This document shows positions 56,435-64,000 of a stretch of 64,000 nucleotides of DNA, in pieces; position 1 is the first letter of the stretch, and each line of letters begins with the position of its first letter. The stretch is from Leyella stercorea. Its GTDB lineage: Bacteria; Bacteroidota; Bacteroidia; Bacteroidales; Bacteroidaceae. The notes beneath the pieces were generated by a model. It was not told the DNA's origin. It saw only the letters and a program-made list of their open reading frames with translations, and searched no databases. The translations under genes were made by a program, and so were the position numbers. The DNA is taken from the NCBI RefSeq assembly GCF_021531355.1, contig NZ_JADYTS010000002.1:124001-188000 (forward strand), written 5' to 3'.

Positions 56435-57487
56435 ATGGAAAATAATAACAATGAGGTGATAGACCTAAGAGTGGTTTTCAAGAAGATAATGGACAATAAA
56501 ATGTTATACTTTAAGGTAATGCCAATAGTATTCGTTTTATCTTGTGCATATATATTGTGTATACCTCGTACATATACATCAAGTCTTAGTCTTGCTCCTG
56601 AGGTAAATAATGGTTCTGGTCTTGGTGGATCCATTGGTTCGATAGCATCATCATTTGGTTTCGACCTTAGTAGCATGGAAACATCCGATGCCATAAATCC
56701 GATGCTCTATCCTGATTTGATGGAAGACAATGGGTTTGTTGTTGGTTTATTCGATATAAAGTTAGCATCTGCTGATGGCGAAATAAAATGCAACTACTAC
56801 GACTATCTTACCAAGTATCAAGATAAACCTTTTTGGTCGAAAGGAATAAATAGTATAAAGAGATTTTTTGCTGAGAAAGAAACATCAATAAAAGGTGCTT
56901 CTAAAAACAGCCCTTATATGCTTTCGAAGAAACAAAATGATATTGCTGAGATTATTCGTAAAGATATAACCATCAGCATTGATAAGAAAACTGCAGTCAT
57001 TACTATTACAGCCAAAGCGCAAGATCCTTTGATTTGCAAAACTCTTGCAGATTCTGTAAAAGAGCGTCTACAAGTATTCATTACCAATTACCGTACAAGA
57101 AAATCGCGTGTAGATGAAGAATATTATAAGAATTTAGTTGCCGAAGCTAAACATGAATATGAAAAAGCTCGCCAGTTATATGGCTCATACGCAGATGCCA
57201 ATACCGATTTGCAACTTATAAGTTTCCGTTCTAAGCAAGAAGACTTGGAGAACGATATGCAACTGAAATACAATGCCTACAGCACTATGATGACCCAATA
57301 TCAAGCAGCTAAGGCAAAAGTACAGGAACGTACTCCAGTCTTCACCATAGTTAAAGGAGCTGCTGTTCCAATTAAGGCATCTGGTCCAAAGAGAATGATA
57401 TTTGTTATTGGTATGTGTATACTTGCATTCCTAGGAATTACAATATATATACTTAAAAACAATATTAAAAGATTTTTTATACAATAA
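56435..57487 (+). CDS. Wzz-type polysaccharide chain-length determinant
   Basis: 350 residues with the family layout: a membrane helix near 27-47 (YFKVMPIVFVLSCAYILCI), a periplasmic domain with a long coiled region (about 215-305; EYYKNLVAEAKHEYEKARQLYGSYADANTDLQ), a Pro-rich lead APIKASGPKR-like segment and a second membrane helix (about 325-343, MIFVIGMCILAFLGITIYIL). There is no fused tyrosine-kinase domain. It regulates polymer length in Wzx/Wzy-type synthesis. From here the DNA is markedly AT-rich compared with the preceding 50 kb. Confidence 0.88.
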   Translation: MENNNNEVIDLRVVFKKIMDNKMLYFKVMPIVFVLSCAYILCIPRTYTSSLSLAPEVNNGSGLGGSIGSIASSFGFDLSSMETSDAINPMLYPDLMEDNGFVVGLFDIKLASADGEIKCNYYDYLTKYQDKPFWSKGINSIKRFFAEKETSIKGASKNSPYMLSKKQNDIAEIIRKDITISIDKKTAVITITAKAQDPLICKTLADSVKERLQVFITNYRTRKSRVDEEYYKNLVAEAKHEYEKARQLYGSYADANTDLQLISFRSKQEDLENDMQLKYNAYSTMMTQYQAAKAKVQERTPVFTIVKGAAVPIKASGPKRMIFVIGMCILAFLGITIYILKNNIKRFFIQ

Positions 57488-57498
57488 ACATCTAATAG

Positions 57499-59013
57499 AT
57501 GGATACTAATAAAAGAATAATAGTAAATACATTAGCACAACATATAAGAGCAATAGTGAACATACTAATGTCATTATTTGCAACTCGTTATATATTGCTA
57601 GCATTGGGAAATTCTGACTTTGGAATATTTTCATTGATAGGAAGCACTGTTGCTATGTTAGGATTCATAACTAATGCTTTGGTTGTAACGACCCAACGTC
57701 ATCTGTCTTATTGTCATGGAGCCAATAAAATAGATAATATACGAATCGTATTTTCTAATAGTCTTTTCGTCCATATAATTATCAGCATTGCATTAATTAT
57801 AGTCCTATCATTGATAGAGCCATTGTTATTTAGTGGATTCTTAGAAATAAACAGTGACAGGATTTTTGTTGCCAAATATGTATATTTTATAGTTGTAACA
57901 ATGTTAGTATTATCGATACTGACATCACCGTTTAGAGCTTTGTTTATAGCGCGCGAAAATATAGTATACATTTCTTTTATCGATATTTTGGATGGCATCA
58001 TTCGACTTGGACTTGCAATAACACTTCTTTATATAAATATCGATAAGCTACTCACATATGCATGGATGATGCTTTCAATTTCAGTTTTTAATTTGTTAGC
58101 ATTTTCTATTTATGCAAAAAAACATTTTATAGAAACATGCCTATACCCACATAGAAAAGATATAAGCAAAGATGTTATTATCAAAATACTTGATTTCGCA
58201 GGTTGGACTTTCTATAGTACTGGATGTATTATAGGAAGGAACCAGGGAATGGCAATAGTATTGAACGCTTTCTTTGGTACAATTATAAACACAGCTTATG
58301 GAATAGCATCACAGATATCTAATTCTGTACAGTTCATTTCTCAAGCTATCATCAATGCAATGAGTCCACAAATTATAAAAGCAGAAGGCAATAAAGAAAG
58401 AAGCCGTATGCTTTCCCTTTCTGAAGTATCATGCAAGTATTCTTTTCTACTTTTGGCTATTATTGTAATACCGACTTGTTTTGAGATGCCCTCTATTCTA
58501 TCAATATGGCTTGGATCAATTCCTGAACATACCGTATTCATAAGTAGACTTTTACTAATTTCCGCATTGGTAGATCAGACTTCCATGGGATTGGGTATTG
58601 CTAATCAAGCAATAGGAAACATACGTAACTATTCTATTGTCATCAACACAATAAAAATAATAACTTTACCTGTAATATACATATTATTACATATGGGATA
58701 TGAAATACAACAATCAATGTGGATGTACCTTGCTATAGAAGCTGTTTGTTCAATAACTCGTATCCCTTTCCTAAAATATTCAGCTGGACTCTCGGTCAAA
58801 CATTACACCACAAAAGTACTATTAAGGATTTCTATTCCTACAGTATTTATTGTTGTAATATGTTTTCTAAGCACTAGTATAAATGCTGGTAATTGGCGTT
58901 TTCTATTGACATATATATTGTCAATGTTAATTGGAGCAATATCTATATGGGTAACAGCTTTAACTCGTAAAGAAAAGGAGATATCATTACAAATGATAAA
59001 AATTAAAAGATAA
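57499..59013 (+). CDS. Polysaccharide flippase, Wzx/MATE-like
   Basis: 504 residues, about 12-14 membrane helices throughout (LIGSTVAMLGFITNALVV; FVHIIISIALIIVLSLI; MSQFIS-type loops), fitting the polysaccharide transport family of the MVF/MATE fold. It should flip undecaprenyl-PP-linked repeat units to the periplasm. It starts 11 bp after wzz and precedes the polymerase and glycosyltransferases, the normal company of a Wzx. Confidence 0.87.
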   Translation: MDTNKRIIVNTLAQHIRAIVNILMSLFATRYILLALGNSDFGIFSLIGSTVAMLGFITNALVVTTQRHLSYCHGANKIDNIRIVFSNSLFVHIIISIALIIVLSLIEPLLFSGFLEINSDRIFVAKYVYFIVVTMLVLSILTSPFRALFIARENIVYISFIDILDGIIRLGLAITLLYINIDKLLTYAWMMLSISVFNLLAFSIYAKKHFIETCLYPHRKDISKDVIIKILDFAGWTFYSTGCIIGRNQGMAIVLNAFFGTIINTAYGIASQISNSVQFISQAIINAMSPQIIKAEGNKERSRMLSLSEVSCKYSFLLLAIIVIPTCFEMPSILSIWLGSIPEHTVFISRLLLISALVDQTSMGLGIANQAIGNIRNYSIVINTIKIITLPVIYILLHMGYEIQQSMWMYLAIEAVCSITRIPFLKYSAGLSVKHYTTKVLLRISIPTVFIVVICFLSTSINAGNWRFLLTYILSMLIGAISIWVTALTRKEKEISLQMIKIKR

Positions 59014-59018
59014 ACAAT

Positions 59019-59945
59019 ATGAATATTATTATAAAAAAACTATTAGGAAAATGGTATACACCTATTCAGAATCATATATTTAAAATCATAGGTAAACTAT
59101 CATCAAAAGCACTTGTTTCTATTCAGTACAAAAGAGCTTTTAAACATGCTTTAAATTGGCAGAATCCAAAAGACATCAATGAAAAAATAAATTGGCTAAA
59201 GTTCAAGTCAAACACTGAGGTTTGGACTAAACTTGCCGATAAATATCTCGTTAGAGAACATATTGCAAAAATGGGATTTGCAAATATGCTCGTAAAACTT
59301 TATGGCAAATGGGAAAGGCCTGAAGATATAGATTGGCATGCATTACCTGAAAAATTCATCATGAAAACCAACAATGGTAGTGGTGAAGTTTTCATTTGTA
59401 ATGATAAGTCAGTCATAAACACTGATGAATGGACAACACGTTTCAAAAAGATGTTCTCTGTACATTTTGGTGACACAATGGGTGAACCGCACTACAACAA
59501 GATCCCGCCATGTATTATTGCGGAGGAATTGTTAGACATAAAAAAGCAACCAATAACAACATCATCATTGATTGACTATAAAATATGGTCTTTTAACGGG
59601 GAACCAGCATATATATGGGTCTGCTACAATCGAACAACCACATCTGTAGAAGTTGGCGTATATGATTTGGATTGGAATTTTCATCCGGAATATTCAATTT
59701 CGACTCCACATTATAAATTAGCAAAAACTCCATTGCCACGTCCTAAATCTCTTGATAAGATGCTTAAAGCAGCATCTGTCTTGTCAAAAGGATTTCCTGA
59801 GTTACGTGTAGATTTATATGAAGTAGATAACAAACCATATTTTGGAGAACTAACTTTTACCTCTGCAGGAGGTTTTAATGATTTCTACACACCTGAGTTT
59901 CTAAAGATATTAGGAGACCTCACTATTATTAAAGATAATATATGA
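59019..59945 (+). CDS. TupA-like ATP-grasp protein of polysaccharide synthesis
   Basis: 308 residues. Family features: INEKINWLKFK near the N-terminus, DKYLVREHI, PEKFIMKTNNGSGEVFICNDKS (ATP-grasp Lys and Gly/Ser loop), IAEELL, SLIDYKIWSFNGEPAYIWVCYNR and FPELRVDLYEVDNKPYFGELTFTSAGGF at the end. TupA-like ATP-grasp proteins make amide or peptide-like links in surface polymers (the namesake acts in teichuronopeptide synthesis), so this polysaccharide may carry an amino-acid-type decoration. It overlaps the next gene by 4 bp (ATGA). Confidence 0.88.
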   Translation: MNIIIKKLLGKWYTPIQNHIFKIIGKLSSKALVSIQYKRAFKHALNWQNPKDINEKINWLKFKSNTEVWTKLADKYLVREHIAKMGFANMLVKLYGKWERPEDIDWHALPEKFIMKTNNGSGEVFICNDKSVINTDEWTTRFKKMFSVHFGDTMGEPHYNKIPPCIIAEELLDIKKQPITTSSLIDYKIWSFNGEPAYIWVCYNRTTTSVEVGVYDLDWNFHPEYSISTPHYKLAKTPLPRPKSLDKMLKAASVLSKGFPELRVDLYEVDNKPYFGELTFTSAGGFNDFYTPEFLKILGDLTIIKDNI

Positions 59946-61105
59946 TTGATAAAATAAAAACACCATTCATAATTCAAGTAAGTATACTGACTTTACTTAT
60001 CTTAAATGTCAGTATAAGTTTTACTGTGTTTGAATTTCTACAAGGATGCTCTTTTATAGTATGGGGGCTATGCTGTATATCGTTCTTGGGATTAAGTTTG
60101 CTTTTTATCAAGAAACCTTATATAACTTACCTCGATGCTTGTGTTCTGATATACCTAATTGTAATAATTGTATCAACATTTATTAATGGTACGGATTTAA
60201 AAACAGCATTATACCGTTCAGTCGAATTAATATTATTAATGTTGGTATACAACCAATGGGAGAAGCCAAGCGTTGTAGCAAAGACTTTTGCTATAGTGTT
60301 GTCATTGTGCGCATATTTAAATCTTCTAATAATGATAATTTTTCCAGACTGGATGTTTGCTGCTAAAGATACTTTTGATAGTCATTTACTTGGCGGCAAC
60401 TATAATCAGATTGGAAGTAGACTTATATTCGCACTTACTCTAACAATATTCTGTTTTCGTTTTAGCAAATGGTGGATTGTAAATTTTATTTTCCTTTCTG
60501 CCACTTCTATAGCAATATTAGCACTTGTAGGATCCATGACATCTTTGTCATGTATTATCTTATTCATACTTTTTTGTTTAATTCCATCTGTGAAAATTCA
60601 GAAATTTTGTCTAATATGCTTCTTTTTTTTCTATCTCATATTTCAATTTGGCGTTTGTTTTAATGGAGAAGGACTTCATAATAACAAGATGGCAGTGTAT
60701 ATTATTGAAGATGTTTTGGGTAAAGATATTACTTTTACCAATCGTACACAGCTTTGGGATGCAGCGGGCAGAAAATTTGTAGAATCACCAATATTAGGAT
60801 ATGGATATGTTGATAGGGAATGGTATCTTGCAGAGATGGATTCTTCTGCCATAGGTCCTCATAATTTTATATATAGTATATTACTAAATGGTGGGCTAAC
60901 TCTAATAGCGATATTACTATTATCTATTGTTGTTATGTTCCGACGGTTAATCGGATATATTGACAAGACTGCCACTATTGTTCTTATGGGAACTTGTGTC
61001 TTCCTTTTTATGTCAACTATGGAGGTATATCCTTTATTTTACTTTTTCGGTTTTATATATACTTTATATTACTACCCTTCCATAAATTTAAAAAATGATG
61101 AATAA
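59942..61105 (+). CDS. O-antigen polymerase/ligase (Wzy/WaaL-like)
   Basis: 387 residues with about ten to eleven membrane helices and a larger periplasmic loop (about 240-305; NRTQLWDAAGRKFVESPILGYGYVDREWYLAEMDSSAIGPHNFIYSI is here). The segment GYGY...PHNFIYSILLNGG is the usual Wzy_C-type signature. It should polymerise repeat units or ligate polymer. The start overlaps the TupA-like gene by 4 bp and the end overlaps the next glycosyltransferase by 11 bp, so translation is coupled. Confidence 0.85.
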   Translation: MIDKIKTPFIIQVSILTLLILNVSISFTVFEFLQGCSFIVWGLCCISFLGLSLLFIKKPYITYLDACVLIYLIVIIVSTFINGTDLKTALYRSVELILLMLVYNQWEKPSVVAKTFAIVLSLCAYLNLLIMIIFPDWMFAAKDTFDSHLLGGNYNQIGSRLIFALTLTIFCFRFSKWWIVNFIFLSATSIAILALVGSMTSLSCIILFILFCLIPSVKIQKFCLICFFFFYLIFQFGVCFNGEGLHNNKMAVYIIEDVLGKDITFTNRTQLWDAAGRKFVESPILGYGYVDREWYLAEMDSSAIGPHNFIYSILLNGGLTLIAILLLSIVVMFRRLIGYIDKTATIVLMGTCVFLFMSTMEVYPLFYFFGFIYTLYYYPSINLKNDE

Positions 61106-62150
61106 TACTTTAAATAACCTCACATTAACATCCCCAACTCTGTCTATTGTGATACCTTTCTTCAATAAGAAAGTATTGACAGGAAAAATGATAGACAGCA
61201 TCATTGCAAACAAATTCACTTCATGGGAATTGCTTGCCATAGATGATGGTTCAAGCCAAGAAACATTAGATTACTTAAAGAAATATGAAGTCTATGATAA
61301 CATACAGATTATACATAGAAATATAGAACCAAAAGGTGCCCAGACGTGTAGAAATATAGGTCTTCAGAAAGCCCGTGGAGAATATATTGTTTTTTTTGAC
61401 TCAGATGATTATATTACACCAACATGTTTAGGAACAAGAGTTACAGAAATTACCAGACGTCCCGATTTGGACTTTATGGTATTTCCTTCTGCTACTTTAG
61501 TAGAGGACTACTTTAATGCTGATGCAAAAGATTACATATTTGGCTATAAGGTTTACAAAGATGATATTAAGGCTTTCGCACGAAGAGAGCTCCCATTTAT
61601 CGTATGGTCAAATATATATCGTACCGCATCTATACGCAGAAATTCACTAGAATGGGATACCAATCTGTTATCTCTACAAGACGCAGATTTCAACCTTCTT
61701 GCAATATTGAAAGGTCTGAAATATGACTATTGCAAGACCAAAGCCGATTATGGTTACAGGATATTCTATTGCAATGATTCTGTATCAAAGCGAATTTGTT
61801 CATCAGAACATTTTAGCAGTCATATATATGCATCAGAAAAGTTCTTTAAGTATCTAAGACTACATTTTGGGCACAAATATGATACAGCTGTATTCCAGGG
61901 CGTTTTAAATCTTTATAACAACATTTTCACTGATGGGGTAGATATAAACTATGCTAAACAAATGGTTGAATGTGTAAAAAGATACCATAAATTATATGGA
62001 ACTCTGTTACAGATACAGATTGCAATAACAGAAGTACTCGGGCTTTTTTTATCTCAAAAACGAGCACGACAAATACCTATGGTACCATATCTTCTTACTT
62101 TTATTATAAGAAAGAAAATGACTAGAATGAAAATAAAACCAATTATGTAA
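61095..62150 (+). CDS. Family 2 glycosyltransferase
   Basis: 351 residues. GT-A fold: LSIVIPFFNKKVLTGKMIDSI near the start, WELLAIDDGSSQETL with the nucleotide-binding Asp pair, and YIVFFDSDDYITPT with the DxD-like metal motif (about 95-108). The C-terminal half is more variable and helical. It transfers one sugar of the repeat unit at the inner membrane; donor and acceptor are not readable. Either of two adjacent ATGs could start it. Confidence 0.9.
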   Translation: MMNNTLNNLTLTSPTLSIVIPFFNKKVLTGKMIDSIIANKFTSWELLAIDDGSSQETLDYLKKYEVYDNIQIIHRNIEPKGAQTCRNIGLQKARGEYIVFFDSDDYITPTCLGTRVTEITRRPDLDFMVFPSATLVEDYFNADAKDYIFGYKVYKDDIKAFARRELPFIVWSNIYRTASIRRNSLEWDTNLLSLQDADFNLLAILKGLKYDYCKTKADYGYRIFYCNDSVSKRICSSEHFSSHIYASEKFFKYLRLHFGHKYDTAVFQGVLNLYNNIFTDGVDINYAKQMVECVKRYHKLYGTLLQIQIAITEVLGLFLSQKRARQIPMVPYLLTFIIRKKMTRMKIKPIM

Positions 62151-62157
62151 CATTAAC

Positions 62158-63063
62158 ATGAAACGCTTATCAATAATCATAGTAACCTACAACTCCGAAC
62201 ACGACATTTACGATTGTGTTAGTTCGATAATGAAATATTCAGACATTCCTTTGTCTGAGCTCGAACTTATCATTGTTGACAATAATAGTCGCGATACCGA
62301 TACCATGTTTGAGAAACTGAAAGAACTATATGGCAATGACATTGTATTGATAAAAAATACCCATAATGGTGGTTATGGTCAAGGCAATAACGTTGGTATC
62401 AAGAAGGCTACAGCTCCCGTGATTCTCATCATGAATCCTGATGTGCGTCTCATAGAGCCAATATTCAAGACAACAGTTGAAGCCTTTGAGCAAGACTCCA
62501 AACTGGCTATGTATGGCATGAAGCAGATGCTAACCCCTACCATACCAAGCACCAACTCTTTTACATGCACTTACGCTATAAACGGATATATACAGACAAT
62601 AATGTCGTCTGTATGCAACCGCTATGACCTCTATATCGCAAAATACATGCATTTTTCTGGTTCTTGTTTCTATATTCGTAAGCAAATGTTTGAGCATGCA
62701 GGACTTTTCGATGAGTCGGTTTTTATGTATGGCGAAGAAGAAGACATACATTACCGTATGTGGAAACTTGGCTATACAAAGATGGTATACAACCACAATC
62801 TCCATTATATTCACATGGTGAAAGATCGTAAGCCAGACCTTAAATACGAATTAAAGCTAATTGATGTGGCTGTATTTCAGAATGAGAAGAAAGGAATCAC
62901 TGCTATTGGTATTTTGAAAAACAGAATGCGAAATACCAATCTTCTAATAGCTCGTTGCAAACTAAATGCATTTTTAGGTAAAGGCGATAATGGTTTGCAA
63001 GAAATGCTTATAGATTTAAAGGCAGCAATTAAGCATAGAATGAATACAATACTTAATAAATAA
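62158..63063 (+). CDS. Family 2 glycosyltransferase, rhamnosyltransferase-like
   Basis: 301 residues. LSIIIVTYNSEHDIYDCVSSI, LIIVDNNSRDTDT, NTHNGGYGQGNNVGIKKA and VILIMNPDVRL give a GT2 domain; SGSCFYIRKQMFEHAGLFDESVFMYGEEEDIHYRMWKLGY with the EED catalytic base is characteristic of the rhamnosyl/WbbL-like group. The sugar is therefore possibly rhamnose, by family tendency only. It follows the preceding gene by 7 bp. Confidence 0.9.
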   Translation: MKRLSIIIVTYNSEHDIYDCVSSIMKYSDIPLSELELIIVDNNSRDTDTMFEKLKELYGNDIVLIKNTHNGGYGQGNNVGIKKATAPVILIMNPDVRLIEPIFKTTVEAFEQDSKLAMYGMKQMLTPTIPSTNSFTCTYAINGYIQTIMSSVCNRYDLYIAKYMHFSGSCFYIRKQMFEHAGLFDESVFMYGEEEDIHYRMWKLGYTKMVYNHNLHYIHMVKDRKPDLKYELKLIDVAVFQNEKKGITAIGILKNRMRNTNLLIARCKLNAFLGKGDNGLQEMLIDLKAAIKHRMNTILNK

Positions 63064-63069
63064 CACTTT

Positions 63070-64000
63070 ATGAAAAAGGCTTTATTGATATACTTCAAAG
63101 ATTTCAATGTCGCAAATGATGGGGGAAGCCTTGTAAATAAGCGTAATGCAGAAATGGCAATGCAAATTCTTGGTAAAGAGAATGTTGATTGTTATTTCAT
63201 CAATGATAATAAAAAACGTAGTGTATTTTCGTTAATATCTTCTGCATTTCTTTTTCCATTTGGCTATTTTAATGGTTTGACTCCTAGTAAGGTTAAAGCG
63301 ATAATAAAAATGTCGGCCAATTACGACTATATTTTAATAAATACAAGTCTTTTTGGTATAATAGCCAAGAAGTTAAAAGAGAGTGGATATAAAGGAAAAG
63401 TTATAAGTTTCTTCCACAATATAGAGAGAGAGTATTATGAAGCAAGAGTGAGCAAGAAGTTACCTTTTAGAAATATCGTTATTGATTGTGCTGCTAAGAA
63501 TGACGAATACAGTATAATGTATGCAAATGTCTCCATCGGTTTATGTGAAAGGGATTGCAATATCCTGCGTAAGGAATATGGTAAAAAGTTTGATACAATA
63601 GTTCCTGTAACTTTTGATGATAAGTGTGACGGAAGAGTTTGTGACAAGCAAATTCTTACAAACCAAAAGCCTAAGTGTTATTTCATAGGAAGTAACTTTC
63701 CAGCCAACTCTGAAGGACTTTTATGGTTTGTGAAGAATGTATTGCCATATGTAAATGTCAATTTTAAGGTAGTAGGTAAAGATATGGATTTGTTAAAGAA
63801 TTCTGAACCTTGTCTTAAGGATGTACCTGTTTTCTCCAACGTACCAGACCTATCTAAATATTTCGAAGAAGCTGACTTCATGATATTCCCAATATTTTCT
63901 GGTAGCGGTATGAAGGTAAAAACATGCGAAGCTTTGATGTATGGTAAAAATATCTTAGGTTCTACCGAAACATTTGAAGGTTATGATCTTGATACCTCGT
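63070..64000 (+). CDS. Glycosyltransferase, GT4-like, cut by window end
   Basis: The ATG at 63070 opens a frame that is still open at base 64000 (310 codons). It begins MKKALLIYFKDFNVANDGGS and contains VISFFHNIEREYYEARVSKK (about 112-131), SNVSIGL-type acceptor-domain region, CYFIGSNFPANSEGLLWFVKNV and FPIFSGSGMKVKTCEALMYG near 275-295, the sugar-nucleotide-binding loop of GT-B enzymes of family 4. Six bases separate it from the preceding GT2. The C-terminus lies outside the window. Confidence 0.85.
   Translation, partial: MKKALLIYFKDFNVANDGGSLVNKRNAEMAMQILGKENVDCYFINDNKKRSVFSLISSAFLFPFGYFNGLTPSKVKAIIKMSANYDYILINTSLFGIIAKKLKESGYKGKVISFFHNIEREYYEARVSKKLPFRNIVIDCAAKNDEYSIMYANVSIGLCERDCNILRKEYGKKFDTIVPVTFDDKCDGRVCDKQILTNQKPKCYFIGSNFPANSEGLLWFVKNVLPYVNVNFKVVGKDMDLLKNSEPCLKDVPVFSNVPDLSKYFEEADFMIFPIFSGSGMKVKTCEALMYGKNILGSTETFEGYDLDTS

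Overview
The window reads as a chromosomal segment from a member of the Bacteroidota, most likely a Prevotella-like organism of the Bacteroidales. The evidence is SusC/SusD-type outer-membrane nutrient uptake, many Bacteroidetes lipoproteins, the parA-parB-DUF5683-LysM transglycosylase-RelA gene order, almost no Shine-Dalgarno sequences, and promoters of the Bacteroides type (TTG, 18-20 nt gap, TAnnTTTG). No tRNA, rRNA, CRISPR array or intact insertion sequence was recognised. Species cannot be fixed from sequence alone.

Layout. 1-3630: the end of an unknown gene, a PP2C phosphatase, a PD-(D/E)XK Rpn-type nuclease, an S41 peptidase lipoprotein and RidA. 3691-8256: a secreted GH29 alpha-L-fucosidase with an unknown secreted partner, then a Zn/Cd-type P1B ATPase. 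8272-12663: asnA, divergent from a TPP riboswitch that controls a thiamine TonB receptor and PnuT. 12701-19882 (minus strand): cutC, relA/spoT, an MltD-like transglycosylase, DUF5683, parB, parA. 19983-21944: surE and lpxB.

22450-37080 is the metabolic centrepiece: a SusR-like sensor-regulator divergent from susC-susD-susE/F-GH66-GH97-GH31. GH66 (dextranase type) and GH31 suggest an alpha-1,6-glucan (dextran or isomalto-oligosaccharide) utilisation locus, with a SusB-type GH97 alpha-glucosidase added. Surface proteins would bind and cut dextran, SusCD would import oligosaccharides, and the periplasmic GH97 and GH31 would release glucose. The locus is bracketed by two copies of a 112-nt repeat, each placed behind a different long hairpin. 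Just downstream lie a hydrolase, CorA, the GH77 amylomaltase MalQ, a GH95 enzyme and GpmI.

46738-50783 carries a membrane-anchored AraC regulator and three cell-envelope proteins of unknown role. From 50947 to the right edge is a capsule/exopolysaccharide cluster: Wza-like exporter, Wzz, Wzx flippase, a TupA-like ATP-grasp protein, a Wzy/ligase and three glycosyltransferases, the last running off the window. It becomes clearly AT-rich after about 56 kb. Between wza and wzz sit two decayed AAA-ATPase/PD-(D/E)XK genes, both lacking the nuclease domain, and a 43-residue ORF flanked by a perfect 26-bp direct repeat.
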